Counted from the stretch's first letter, positions 17,751 to 25,978 are shown. The stretch is DNA of 39,809 nt from Candidatus Bathyarchaeota archaeon (GCA_018396755.1 JAGTQM010000017.1:1-39809); one strand, 5' to 3'. Numbers and translations: made by a program. The notes: a model not told the origin generated them from the letters alone.

Positions 17751-18147
17751 TCCACTTATACCTCCTCCATCCCTCCTTATATAGAGAATCTTCCAATTTG
17801 CTTAAGAGCCCGTCTACCCCAAGTCTATCGTATATTGTTTTGTAACCTAACAATACTCCTAAAATTAGAGGATGCCTTTGATCCAACATGTATTTAAATT
17901 CTTCCACGGTGAATACTAGAGGATCGATCGGTATCCCCCACTCTACCATTATACTTTCAAGGTTTCTACGAACACTCCTATCACCTTCCATAACGTCTGT
18001 AAGAACCACGATTACATCTAAGTCGCTTTCAAGTCTCCTCCTGCCTTGGACAGTTGAACCGAAGAGGATGACTGATAGGAGTTTATCTCCATACTTTACC
18101 TTTAAACATTCGACTATTTTTCTAGAAACATCCTCAAAATACGTCAA
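17728..18147 (-). CDS. MNT-type minimal nucleotidyltransferase (antitoxin)
   Basis: 139 residues, TTG start. The polymerase-beta-fold motif is FGSTVQG (29-35) with SDLDV (41-45) giving the two catalytic Asp (D42, D44); a third acidic position is in IDPLVFT. Such MNT proteins silence the paired HEPN toxin by adding nucleotides to it. The gene leads a two-gene unit with the HEPN gene overlapping its 3' end. Confidence 0.87.
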   Translation of the reverse strand: MTYFEDVSRKIVECLKVKYGDKLLSVILFGSTVQGRRRLESDLDVIVVLTDVMEGDRSVRRNLESIMVEWGIPIDPLVFTVEEFKYMLDQRHPLILGVLLGYKTIYDRLGVDGLLSKLEDSLYKEGWRRYKWSGLWIKP

Positions 18148-18218
18148 TTCACAATGAATAAGTCTATTTGCAATAATTAAAGTTGCCGCTGAATCTAAAT
18201 ACTACTATGAAGAAGAGT

Positions 18219-18320
18219 GTCGGTTTCAAACATGATGGGGCCTTTCTCCTCCATAACCAAAACCATGTTGAAGACTATAGGTAGAAACCCTACGTAGCGT
18301 CCAGGCTTCAGGGAACCTTC
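18219..18320 (-). pseudogene. Relic of a second DUF5714 gene (internal fragment)
   Basis: Minus-strand translation reads LKPGRYVGFLPIVFNMVLVMEEKGPIMFET, nearly the same as residues 31-63 of the larger DUF5714 protein at 20625 (PKPGRYVEFLPTVFNTVLAM...PIIMFEA). A one-base frameshift follows the ATGAAGG that matches the intact gene's MMKG codons. The fragment ends exactly where the plus-strand methyltransferase relic begins. Confidence 0.8.
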
Positions 18321-18530
18321 ATAGGTGGAGGATCAACCAAGAACGTGCTGGGGCATGTGAGGGAAGAACTTGGAAAGGGGATGGGACGACTCTTCAAAAG
18401 CCCCAGGGGTAAACAGTACACATCTCCAGAAAACTGAAGGATGGAAGATTGGCTTAGAGAAGCTGGGGTCGCGCGGTTTGAACCAATTCAAGGAGATCCA
18501 GGTAAATGGATTAAAATAGTCAAATCATAG
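18321..18530 (+). pseudogene. Relic of a second SAM methyltransferase gene (C-terminal part)
   Basis: Plus-strand translation gives IGGGSTKNVLGHVREEL, KSPRGKQY, PEN, a stop at 18435-18437, then RMEDWLREAGVARFEPIQ, GDPGKWIKIVKS and the terminal stop at 18528-18530. It aligns along its length with the last 75 residues of the intact methyltransferase at 16286-16936 (IGGG...EEWLREAGIRQFRII...DPGKWIEILKP). No start and one internal stop: a dead copy. Confidence 0.85.
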
Positions 18531-18572
18531 TCGCATCCTCAAACTCCTTAACCCATTATGCTTGTTAACTAC

Positions 18573-19277
18573 CTATTCTTCGGCTCTTCGTTTGGTTTCC
18601 ATCTTAAGTCTATTTATGTAATCTTTCACTTTAGTAAGCCACATGTTAAACTCAGGCTCTAAGTTTTCTTTTGGATAGTTTCCACGGTAGAAGTATTCTA
18701 TGTGCAACTTCTCTATTATTTGTTCAAATTTCTCCACGTATGGGTTTGGAAGCATTCTCCTTACTATCCCCCACCTTGTCACCTCAGTCGACAGGTAGAC
18801 CATTGACGCTATCCTAGCGGCGTGGAATAATGCGTCAAAAGCCTCCCGTATCCTCCTATCCTTATCTAACGGGTCTACCGCCTCCTTAGAAAGTTTAAAA
18901 TCTTCTAAAGCACCCCTAATGTACGACTCAGCCTGATCAAACGTCGGATCGCCGAGGCTTTTAGAAAGGCTTCTAATGCAATCTCCACTACCGTAAAGTA
19001 TGTTAAAGGCACCCAATATATTTCTTAAGAGGTCTTCCTTCAGTGCTTCCCCAATCTCATGGACTATTATATCCACGTTTATTGGCGCATCGCATGGATT
19101 GACTAAGTCGAGGTATCTGCCATAATCCTTTTTACGCTTAGTCGCTATGAAAAGGTCTACATCTCTAGCATACTTAGGGGCATAAACAGATGAACCGAAC
19201 TGCACTATTTCAACTATGTCAGGGTCGAATTCTACGAGTTTCCTACATAAATTACTTACATAGGATTTAATATCCAA
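18573..19277 (-). CDS. Fused nucleotidyltransferase-HEPN protein
   Basis: 234 residues. Residues 1-105 are an NTase with FGSSVYAPKYARDVDLFIA: the GS pair (28-29) and D39/D41 are present, with a wider gap than in the MNT protein, and INVDIIVHE gives the third acidic position. Residues 110-225 are helical with EAFDALFHAARIASMVYL, as in HEPN-like C-terminal domains. This is the single-chain counterpart of the split pair at 17304-18147. It could be an autonomous toxin-antitoxin or a housekeeping NTase; the context of duplicated modules supports the former. Confidence 0.75.
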   Translation of the reverse strand: MDIKSYVSNLCRKLVEFDPDIVEIVQFGSSVYAPKYARDVDLFIATKRKKDYGRYLDLVNPCDAPINVDIIVHEIGEALKEDLLRNILGAFNILYGSGDCIRSLSKSLGDPTFDQAESYIRGALEDFKLSKEAVDPLDKDRRIREAFDALFHAARIASMVYLSTEVTRWGIVRRMLPNPYVEKFEQIIEKLHIEYFYRGNYPKENLEPEFNMWLTKVKDYINRLKMETKRRAEE

Positions 19278-19393
19278 GCTATAATTAACTACTTTATTGT
19301 ACTCTTAAAAAGATTTTAGAGGGGGGAAATTATTGCTTAAAATGCCTACGGATAAACTCTTCAGATCAGTGGAGCAAAGGACATGATAAAATG

Positions 19394-19834
19394 CTAGAGT
19401 ACTACGTGAAGCTGATTTCTAAAGCAACCATGTACTATGAGGAACTGATCCATATTAAACTTAAAAGAAGGGAAAGGAGTCTGAGGAAAATCCATATCCA
19501 TTATGGAGAAAGCACTATGGTTTTTAGGAGTTACATTTTCATTCCATTTAGAGCATGGTCCTCTCGGACATAGATATACGTGGACCTTTTTCATACGTTC
19601 TTCCATAGATAAGCCACTAACGAGTTTTTGAACACTATCTTCCACTATTTTAAACTGTTCCTCTGTTAATTTTAAAGCTGCAAACCCGGTTTTTTCAGCT
19701 TCCCTTTCATACCATCCGCAAAGCCCAATACAGACGTACCTATGTAAAAGACGTCTAGCTTCCTCTCTAGACATATTCAACTGCTTGACAATAGCTTCTA
19801 TAACGTTTTCCACTTCACCATTATGCGAGGACAT
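19394..19834 (-). CDS. Cysteine-containing hypothetical protein
   Basis: 146 residues, not recognised. The first half is helical with C35-x3-C39 (VCIGLCGWYE), the middle has C89-x4-C94 (YLCPRGPCSKW), so four cysteines could bind a metal or cluster. The last 40 residues look less protein-like (HSAFSIMDMDFPQTPFPSF) and may be a frameshifted tail. It lies 48 bp after the DUF5714 gene on the same strand and might be co-transcribed with it; two of its features (paired Cys, small size) would suit a metal-handling partner, but this is a guess. Confidence 0.5.
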   Translation of the reverse strand: MSSHNGEVENVIEAIVKQLNMSREEARRLLHRYVCIGLCGWYEREAEKTGFAALKLTEEQFKIVEDSVQKLVSGLSMEERMKKVHVYLCPRGPCSKWNENVTPKNHSAFSIMDMDFPQTPFPSFKFNMDQFLIVHGCFRNQLHVVL

Positions 19835-19882
19835 GCGTATACACGCCTCTATTATTCTAGAGAGTGCATCACTACGAGAACT

Positions 19883-20625
19883 TCAACTTTTAGCGTTATT
19901 AGCCTTTTTCCTCCCTTCAGCTAGTTTACGGACTAGAGGGTTAAACATGCATCTTTCCATGTGGCAGACCGGGTTTTCCTCCCATAGTGTACATCTACCT
20001 ACAAGTTCCCTAGAGCTTGGCCTGGGGAGTTTGTAGCCAAACTCTCTCTCAAAAACTCTAACGGCATGAAGTATGACTACGTAAGATGCAAGTCTACAAC
20101 AGTGAGAACCACCATGCCTAGCCACAAGTGTAATCGCTTCAGCTGAGTACTTCAAAGTTAAACTTCTCTCCTTATCATGGTACGGTGTAGCTTTAGTAAT
20201 TATGCTTACAGCTACACCTAGCCCAACGGCGGCTCCACAAGCCCCGAGGAAGCCGCAAGCCGCGGCTGGAACGAGGGAGCTCTTTTTAAAGCCTCTTCTA
20301 CATCTTCATCTGTAAAAGGATAGCCGTTATTTCTGAGGGATGTTATTAAAACGCCTGGGACGATTGTATGATGCCAGGGTCCGCTTACAGGCATCTCGGG
20401 TGAAAGATTCCACAGTTTTCTAAGTTCATCGATGACGGCTTCAAACATGATAATAGGGTCTTTCTCCCTCATGGCTAAAACCGTGTTGAAAACTGTGGGT
20501 AGAAACTCTACGTAGCGTCCAGGCTTCGGAGAGCCCTTCATCATAGCAGACATTTTCCTGTAGAGTTCATATCGTGGAGTATTCTTTAGGTCTTCTATGG
20601 TAACTTCTTTAACCTGCTCATTCAA
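19883..20625 (-). pseudogene. DUF5714-like gene split by a frameshift
   Basis: Two frames together make one protein of about 247 residues. The first, from TTG 20625, runs through PGRYVEFLPTVFN, GPWHHTIVPGVLITSLRNNGYPFTDEDVEEALKRAPS and then loses homology, stopping at 20218. The second, entered at about 20270-20274 by a one-base shift, continues VPAAACGFLGACGAAVGLG, SIITKATPYHDKERS, then GGSHCCRLASYV and CTLWEENPVCHMERCMF to the stop at 19883. The conserved Cys-rich pattern (ACGxxGxCGAA, RHGGxxCCR, C-x-C at the end) is that of DUF5714, linked in methanogens with methyltransferases (from memory). Either a broken gene, a sequencing error or a frameshifting site. Confidence 0.75.
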
Positions 20626-20698
20626 GCCAATACACCGTATACCAATAGTCTTCTGTTAATTTAAACATTTCAAATTGTCAACTTCACGTTGAAGCAGG

Positions 20699-21940
20699 TT
20701 AACGGATTCTCGATAGAAGCCTCAGCGACTCCTCTATAAGCTTCTCTCCAGTGCCTCTCTCAACTATACACGTTGGAAAAGTAGCTTCGTATCCGCCTTC
20801 ATCGTATGCCTTTTCAACTGGAATGTATCCGAGGTATCCGTTGCAATATCCAGCTACAAGTGTGTTTTTGAAGGGGGAACTTTCCTTTATTTTAAGACCT
20901 ACTTCGACAAGTATTTCGCTTGGAAGCATTACTAAAGCCGTGCTATCAGATAGCGTTAGGACGGTTATTGGAAGGTCGAGGTATTCTACATCTTTAAACT
21001 TCTCTAAGACGCGGATCTTAGCTTCAACAATATAACGTCGATATGCGTCTGAAGATTCTTTAGACTTCTCCAAAGCTTCAAGCTCCTGCCTAGCTTCTCC
21101 AACGGTTAAAGGCTTCCAAATCTTGACCTTGACAATTGAATTCTTCGCTCTTAGATTGGGCGTTTCAAATGCAGACAGTTCAGCCGTTTTAACGGATTCA
21201 CATGCGAGAATGCGGCCCATCCACTCTACGTCTTCAAACGTTCCAATGCTTCTATCGTATACCCTAGTTAAGTCTGTTTTAGGTGTGAGTGGGTTTACGT
21301 CGCCACATGTACCGTTAACGAATAGCGAAGAACCTCCTGTAAGTATTTCCACATAGCGGTTTAAAGCACCGGGATAGTCCGCGCTTATTTGAAGGTTGTT
21401 ATGCCCCATGACGACGGCGTGGCATGTAAAATTGACCAGTAGAGCTTTATAGGCTGAGCCGTATTTGAAGGAAACCACGTGAACCCTAGGATCCAGTAAA
21501 CCAGAGCTTGGATTCCTCCTATTCACTATAATAGCGCCAGCTGATCCGACTCCAGAGTAGAGTTGAACTTCTTCAAGTCTCCTACTAGCCATGTAAACAG
21601 TTCCAGCGGCTACTCTAGCGATGTATCTACTGAGCTCCTGGTTAAGCTCTGGACCAGCATGAGTATGAGTTGCGGCTATCGTAAGCCTACTCTTATCTAT
21701 GTTTAACATTTTCGAGGTTAAGTTTTGGAAGTCGTTTAAAAGCTCAAAGCTCACTCCAATAAGGTCTAAGACCGCTATTGCGAAGACCTCGCCATCATCT
21801 TCAAAGTATAGAGCACGACACATCAGGTTGTCGTGGACGTTTTCAGACGGTTGAACTCTGGATGCATAACCTGAAAGATGCACTCCAACTGGAGGAGTTA
21901 CTATAGACGATGCATACCCAACTTTCAAAAGGAACACCAT
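20699..21940 (-). CDS. Neutral/alkaline ceramidase-like hydrolase (N-terminal-domain type)
   Basis: 413 residues with no signal peptide. Signatures of the neutral ceramidase N-terminal domain are VGYASSIVTPPVGVHLSGY, AATHTHAGPE (His92, His94: zinc site), NFTCHAVVMGHNN, ISADYPG, and VNGTCGDVNP with the conserved Gly-Asp-Val-Asn. Archaea lack ceramides, so the natural substrate is another amide; many such archaeal homologues of about 400 residues exist without the C-terminal domain. Monocistronic in appearance; promoter not obvious. Confidence 0.85.
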   Translation of the reverse strand: MVFLLKVGYASSIVTPPVGVHLSGYASRVQPSENVHDNLMCRALYFEDDGEVFAIAVLDLIGVSFELLNDFQNLTSKMLNIDKSRLTIAATHTHAGPELNQELSRYIARVAAGTVYMASRRLEEVQLYSGVGSAGAIIVNRRNPSSGLLDPRVHVVSFKYGSAYKALLVNFTCHAVVMGHNNLQISADYPGALNRYVEILTGGSSLFVNGTCGDVNPLTPKTDLTRVYDRSIGTFEDVEWMGRILACESVKTAELSAFETPNLRAKNSIVKVKIWKPLTVGEARQELEALEKSKESSDAYRRYIVEAKIRVLEKFKDVEYLDLPITVLTLSDSTALVMLPSEILVEVGLKIKESSPFKNTLVAGYCNGYLGYIPVEKAYDEGGYEATFPTCIVERGTGEKLIEESLRLLSRIR

Positions 21941-22025
21941 TATTGAATATGCTCATCCCTCTAAAGATTATTAATCTTTCCCACGTGAATGTTGAATTCC
22001 ACCAGTTGGGAAATTATTGTTCAAG

Positions 22026-22835
22026 TTAGAGTCTAACCGGCACTCCATGCTTAGCAAGGTACTGTTTAACTTCTCTAACCGTATACTGTCCGTAGTGGAA
22101 TATGCTGGCCGCTAGAGCAGCATCTGCTCCTCCGATTGTTAAAGCGTTTAGAATGTGGTCTAAGTCTCCGGCTCCACTACTAGCGATTATGGGTACTGAC
22201 ACTCTTCTAGAGAGTTCTTTCAAGAGAGCTAGGTCGTATCCCTGTTTTGTTCCATCAAAGTCTAGTGATGAAACTAGGAGTTCACCCGCTCCGAGTTTAA
22301 CAGCTCTCTCAGCCCACTTTAAAGCATCCATGTTTGTAGACTGTCTTCCACCGTATATGTATACGTCCCACCAGCAGTAGCCATTTTCCGTCTCTGCAAC
22401 GGTTTTATCCGTAGATTGCTGTTCATCTACGTAGACGCGTTTAACGTCTATGGATGTCACTATGCACTGGCTTCCAAATACTTCAGATGCTTCTTTAACC
22501 AGACTTGGGTTTTGTACGGCTGCCGTGTTTATGGAAATCTTATCAGCGCCAGCTTGTAGAATTCTACGGATGTCATCTATGCTTCTTATTCCACCGCCGA
22601 CTGTAAACGGTATGTACAATACGTCTGCGACGCGTTCTACAAGCGATACGAGTGTACCTCTACCTTCGTAGGAAGCCGTTACATCTAGGAAGACGAGTTC
22701 ATCAGCACCCTGCTCACAGTATTTTAAAGCCAGTTCAACAGGGTCTCCAGCGTCTTTAAGCTCTTTAAACCCTACACCTTTAACTACTCTTCCCTGCTTA
22801 ACGTCTAAGCATGGGATTATTCTCTTTGTAAGCAT
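22026..22835 (-). CDS. hisF: Imidazole glycerol phosphate synthase, cyclase subunit
   Basis: 269 residues, (beta/alpha)8 barrel. Catalytic D11 ([15 protein letters not shown]) and D130 (VTSIDVKR) are both present, phosphate sites FTVGGGIRS and SSGAG are intact, and [13 protein letters not shown] is the DGTKxGYD motif. It makes IGP and AICAR from PRFAR and the ammonia delivered by HisH, in histidine synthesis. Downstream of hisH by 6 bases, as expected for the heterodimer. A segment around 133-150 ([15 protein letters not shown]) is a hydrophilic insertion found in several archaeal HisF. Confidence 0.95.
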   Translation of the reverse strand: MLTKRIIPCLDVKQGRVVKGVGFKELKDAGDPVELALKYCEQGADELVFLDVTASYEGRGTLVSLVERVADVLYIPFTVGGGIRSIDDIRRILQAGADKISINTAAVQNPSLVKEASEVFGSQCIVTSIDVKRVYVDEQQSTDKTVAETENGYCWWDVYIYGGRQSTNMDALKWAERAVKLGAGELLVSSLDFDGTKQGYDLALLKELSRRVSVPIIASSGAGDLDHILNALTIGGADAALAASIFHYGQYTVREVKQYLAKHGVPVRL

Positions 22836-22841
22836 GACTAT

Positions 22842-23459
22842 CTACCTTCTGATATACTGTATGAAGTTTTTAAGGATTTTAAGTCCAACCTCTCCCGACT
22901 TCTCCGGGTGGAATTGAGTCGCAAAAATAGAACCCTTAGATATGATCGAGGGGAAGACAACGCCATATAGGGTCTCCGCGTCAATACTGCCGACTTCAAC
23001 ATCAGACATTTTAGCATAGTATGAGTGAGCAAAGTATAGGAGGCTTCCATCGGGAACATCCCCTAGAAGAGGACAACTGTAGTCTCTTATTTTGATAGTA
23101 TTCCAGCCCATGTGCGGAATCTTAACGTTAGACGGAAGCTTCACAACTAAACCTTTAAAGTAGTCTAAGCCTTTATAGAGCCCGCCTTCAGTACTCATCG
23201 TAAGCAACAATTGCATACCTAAGCATATTCCAAGTATGGCTCCCCCGCCAGATATGAAGCTTTTAATCTGATCCGCGGCAGAACTTAGCCGTCTAGCAGC
23301 CTCTGGAAAAGCTCCAACACCTGGGAAAACGAGAGCATTTGCCTTACTTATTTCAGCTATTTCGCTTGTAATTAAAGCTTCCGCACCGGATCTTTCTAAA
23401 CCGTTTTTTATACTTCTAAGGTTTCCAACGGCGTAGTCAAGAACAACTACTCTAACCAA
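22842..23459 (-). CDS. hisH: Imidazole glycerol phosphate synthase, glutaminase subunit
   Basis: 205 residues, class I glutamine amidotransferase. Catalytic Cys79 is in GICLGMQLL, the His184-Glu186 pair in QFHPEKSG, and PHMGWNTI and FAHSYY are HisH-specific segments. Supplies ammonia to HisF. The pair stands alone: no other histidine gene occurs in this window. Confidence 0.95.
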   Translation of the reverse strand: MVRVVVLDYAVGNLRSIKNGLERSGAEALITSEIAEISKANALVFPGVGAFPEAARRLSSAADQIKSFISGGGAILGICLGMQLLLTMSTEGGLYKGLDYFKGLVVKLPSNVKIPHMGWNTIKIRDYSCPLLGDVPDGSLLYFAHSYYAKMSDVEVGSIDAETLYGVVFPSIISKGSIFATQFHPEKSGEVGLKILKNFIQYIRR

Positions 23460-23848
23460 CTTGATTTTAAAGTTGAAAGTTGTATTATTAAACCTTTAAA
23501 TGAAACGTTTAAGATGGCTTTCCCCTGATCTAGACTTGTCATACACCTCTTTAAGTCGATGATCTATGTCTCCTACCGTGATTTCGTCTAGCCGTCTGGG
23601 TTTAAGAGCTGTAGCTTACATAGAAGATAGGAGCCTTGTCGATCATCTCAAACTTCTCCCTTTAGATTTTTCCATAATTTTCCTATGGAAAATTTACGTT
23701 ATAGCATAACGCACGTGTTTATATTTAACAAGTATTTCCGAAGCGGGCTTTCAACCCATTTCATAGTGGGAAATCGGTAGAGTTTTTCACATACTTCTAT
23801 GGGAGCATTTATCCAAGCACTGTCATTGAAAATTCTGCTTCCCCACCG
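23460..23848. other. Intergenic stretch with one strong palindrome and a solitary CRISPR-like sequence
   Basis: Between hisH and the dipeptidase gene. Contains the palindrome AATTTTCC-TAT-GGAAAATT (23676-23694), also seen at 25757, and a single 30-base element (23748-23777; ends ctttcaaccc and gtgggaaatcgg) resembling a CRISPR repeat but not repeated. No convincing reading frame. Confidence 0.5.
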
Positions 23849-24907
23849 TTATGGTTTAAGCTTCCTCCAATTCCCCTCATGTGTTTTAACTACTCTTAAG
23901 GCGTTTCTATAGGCCATGTTTTTCAAGGCTTCTTCAGTCAGCCCGGCTTCGGCTAAAGTATTCCATAGATTGTTTAGTTTCGATATATCTTCTAAACCCT
24001 TTGGTGGTTTTGTAGCTATCAATCCGAAGTAGTCTGTCCCTAGGGCTAGGAGTTCTGAGCCGTAGTTTTCATAGACGTAACGTATATGTTTAACCAGGTC
24101 CTTTACAGTGGGGTTGTCAGATATTGTGGAAGGTATTAGTGTAAAACCTATAATGCCTTTCTTCGCATTTAGAGCTTCTAAAACTCTGTCGCTTAGGTTT
24201 CTAACGTGGTTTTTAACGGCTTTCACATTAGCGTGACTTGCTATGACTGGCATTTTAGACGCTTCTATCAATTCTAGGCTTGTTTTTTCACTCGCGTGTG
24301 AAACATCGAGTATGACGCCGAGCCTATTGGCTTCTTCTACAATAGCCTCACCGAAACCGGTCAACCCGTAGTCTTTAATACTCATACATGAGCTACCGTA
24401 TTTAACGTCGTAGTTCCAAGTCAGTTGAAGACTTCTAACGCCAAGCCTGTAGAAAAGTTCCAAGTCGCCAGGCTCATCTAAAGCCTCTGTCCCTTCTAAA
24501 GCTATTAGGAAGCCGATCTTCCTATTTTCCATAAGCCTCTCAACATCGCCTCTCTCAGAGACGGGTTCCAATTCTGGATATGTCGCTATAAGCTTATGGT
24601 ATATTTTAATCTGCTCTATAACGTTCTCTTTAACATCCCTCGGAGAATTCACAAAAGGCAGAGGCTTGATCCCATAGCCTTTCCAAATAAGCCTAGAAAG
24701 CCTTGGATTAAAAGAGGGCATAAGTGGGAAAATAGATGCAAAGACAAGTCTAACCCCAGCTTTAAAATACTTAGGTATATCACCATGCCTACCTGGAAGA
24801 TCTACGGAGAAGTCTTCAACTGGAAAACCATCGTGTCCATTAGTAGCGTAGTAATACCCGATATCTTCGTGAAGATCTACAATATGCTCCAACATCGACC
24901 AAACCAC
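23849..24907 (-). CDS. Membrane/renal-type dipeptidase (peptidase M19)
   Basis: 352 residues, amidohydrolase barrel. Metal and catalytic residues are visible: DLHED (H13, D15), ALEGTE (bridging Glu), DVSHAS (His), ASHANVKAV (His), with the substrate Arg in HVRNLSD and the Asp of LGTDYFG. No signal peptide, so it probably hydrolyses dipeptides inside the cell. Start ATG 24907; no operon partner on this strand, but with the peptidase-like/OPT operon it could serve peptide recycling (inference). Confidence 0.92.
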   Translation of the reverse strand: MVWSMLEHIVDLHEDIGYYYATNGHDGFPVEDFSVDLPGRHGDIPKYFKAGVRLVFASIFPLMPSFNPRLSRLIWKGYGIKPLPFVNSPRDVKENVIEQIKIYHKLIATYPELEPVSERGDVERLMENRKIGFLIALEGTEALDEPGDLELFYRLGVRSLQLTWNYDVKYGSSCMSIKDYGLTGFGEAIVEEANRLGVILDVSHASEKTSLELIEASKMPVIASHANVKAVKNHVRNLSDRVLEALNAKKGIIGFTLIPSTISDNPTVKDLVKHIRYVYENYGSELLALGTDYFGLIATKPPKGLEDISKLNNLWNTLAEAGLTEEALKNMAYRNALRVVKTHEGNWRKLKP

Positions 24908-24992
24908 CAGTAAAAGTAGAAGAGTAAAAATAAAAATCTAGCTAGAAGATAAACACTTAAAAATGGGTAAAACAGTAAAAATCTTAAGCTAA

Positions 24993-25066
24993 GCCGCGGT
25001 AGCTCAGCCTGGGAGAGCGTCCGGCTGAAGACCGGATTGTCGCCGGTTCAAGTCCGGCCCGCGGCA
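24993..25066 (+). tRNA. tRNA-Phe (anticodon GAA)
   Basis: Complete cloverleaf: acceptor GCCGCGG/CCGCGGC, D arm GCTC/GAGC, anticodon stem TCCGG/CCGGA with loop CTGAAGA (anticodon GAA), T arm GCCGG-TTCAAGT-CCGGC, discriminator A at 25066. No intron and no encoded CCA. A TATA-like cacttaaaaat lies about 30-40 nt upstream. A minus-strand ORF runs right across the gene. Confidence 0.95.
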
Positions 25067-25067
25067 C

Positions 25068-25262
25068 TTTTACCATATTTCCTCCATTAGTTTCTAGGAG
25101 TTTATCCTCCTTCTTAGGAGTGGGGTATACCCCGGGGTTAACCCTAAGCCATGATTCGAGAAGCTGGTTTACAGAACGGTAGCCTTCAGCTTTAGCGAAA
25201 GCTTCCAGACGGTTTTTAACAGTTTCTGAGACTATTAAAACGGAGTGGCCTGGCTTAGGCAT
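25068..25262 (-). CDS. Ribbon-helix-helix (CopG/Arc-like) DNA-binding protein next to tRNA-Phe
   Basis: The ORF begins at ATG 25262 behind a very strong ribosome site (GGGGAGGTGA directly before the ATG). Residues about 5-40 form a beta strand plus two helices (HSVLIVSETVKNRLEAFAKAEG then YRSVNQLLESWL), the RHH fold. Residues 41-66 are an unstructured Pro/Lys tail. The open frame continues across the tRNA to 24984, giving the well-known antisense-tRNA peptide (RAGLEPAT...SYRG). I end the feature at the tRNA boundary, but there is no stop before 24984. Such RHH genes are common at the tRNA end of integrated archaeal elements; it could be the binder of the CCATA arrays 340 bp away (inference). 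Confidence 0.55.
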
Positions 25263-25604
25263 TCACCTCCCCTTTTGAAAGTCAGCAGGAGAGCTATTCA
25301 AGCCTTTCCCTTGCGGAAAAATCCATAGGTATAACAGAGTTGACTCGAAGGGGAGAATTACCTCACACCAATGCTTGGTCTGGCGTTATAGGTATCTTTT
25401 TATTCTTAAGGTGGCGAGTTCTCCCGCAAACCACATTTTTCCCATTTAATCCAGCTAGAGGATGGATGAAAAGGGGGAGGGGATAGGTCTGTATAGAGCA
25501 TTTTTATGCTTTAACTATAATCAAAAATCCACTTATTTTAAAACTTAAAACTGTTTTAAGCTCTCTAAGGCTCAAGCTGATATACCTAGGGGGGGTCTAA
25601 GTAT
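25263..25604. other. Gene-free AT-rich stretch before array A
   Basis: No gene seen. It holds the ribosome site and presumed promoter of the RHH gene at its left edge and one CCATAG copy at 25323. Confidence 0.5.
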
Positions 25605-25650
25605 CCATAAAAAACAACCATAAAATTTTCCATAAAAAATCCATAAAAAT
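25605..25650 (+). repeat. Array A: four CCATAAAAA repeats
   Basis: CCATAAAA(A) begins at 25605, 25618, 25630 and 25641, spaced 13, 12 and 11 bp, one per helical turn. Iteron-like. Confidence 0.8.
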
Positions 25651-25702
25651 GGGTCGCTGTTGAAGTATAGGTCGATCTAAGATCATCTAAGACTTGAAAA
25701 AT

Positions 25703-25746
25703 TTGTATGGATTTTGTATGGAAATTTGTATGGAGAGTTGTATGGA
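25703..25746 (-). repeat. Array B: four inverted copies (TTGTATGGA)
   Basis: TTGTATGG begins at 25703, 25714, 25726 and 25738, spacing 11, 12 and 12 bp. It is the reverse complement of the unit in arrays A and C (CCATACAA). Confidence 0.85.
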
Positions 25747-25755
25747 AACTTCGAA

Positions 25756-25776
25756 AAATTTTCCCATGGAAAATTT
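25756..25776. repeat. Palindrome AAATTTTCC-CAT-GGAAAATTT beside array B
   Basis: Nine-bp perfect arms around a 3-base centre. The inner 19 bases differ from the palindrome at 23676-23694 only at the centre. A single CCATACAT follows at 25779. Confidence 0.75.
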
Positions 25777-25935
25777 AACCATACATCTCTTAGAGCACGA
25801 TTCAACTGTGAAGGTTCAAGCGGGTTCGCCTCTGAAGACAGAATGCCTATAGGTGGCTCAAAGTAACTCTCAAGAAGGGGTTCTAGAGGGTCTTAGATCC
25901 ATACATACGAGTAGAGGGGGAGGGGTATATTTTTT

Positions 25936-25978
25936 CCATATAAGTTTCCATACAAAATCCATAGAAAGTCCATACAAC
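25936..25978 (+). repeat. Array C: four CCATAnAA repeats
   Basis: CCATA begins at 25936, 25948, 25959 and 25970, spacing 12, 11 and 11 bp. Single copies also occur at 25323, 25779 and 25899. Confidence 0.8.

Noticed and set aside
20682-20694. Short hairpin CTTCA-CGT-TGAAG as a terminator of the ceramidase-like gene
   Set aside because: Five-bp arms without a following T-run on the minus strand; archaeal terminators are mainly T-runs.
23748-23777. Sequence ctttcaaccc...gtgggaaatcgg resembling an archaeal CRISPR repeat
   Set aside because: Occurs once only; no second repeat, spacer or cas gene anywhere in the window, so no array can be claimed.
25810-25835. ggttcaagcgggttcg as a possible tRNA T-arm remnant (attR)
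   Set aside because: Shares only the generic TTCAAG core with tRNA-Phe and not the flanking stems.
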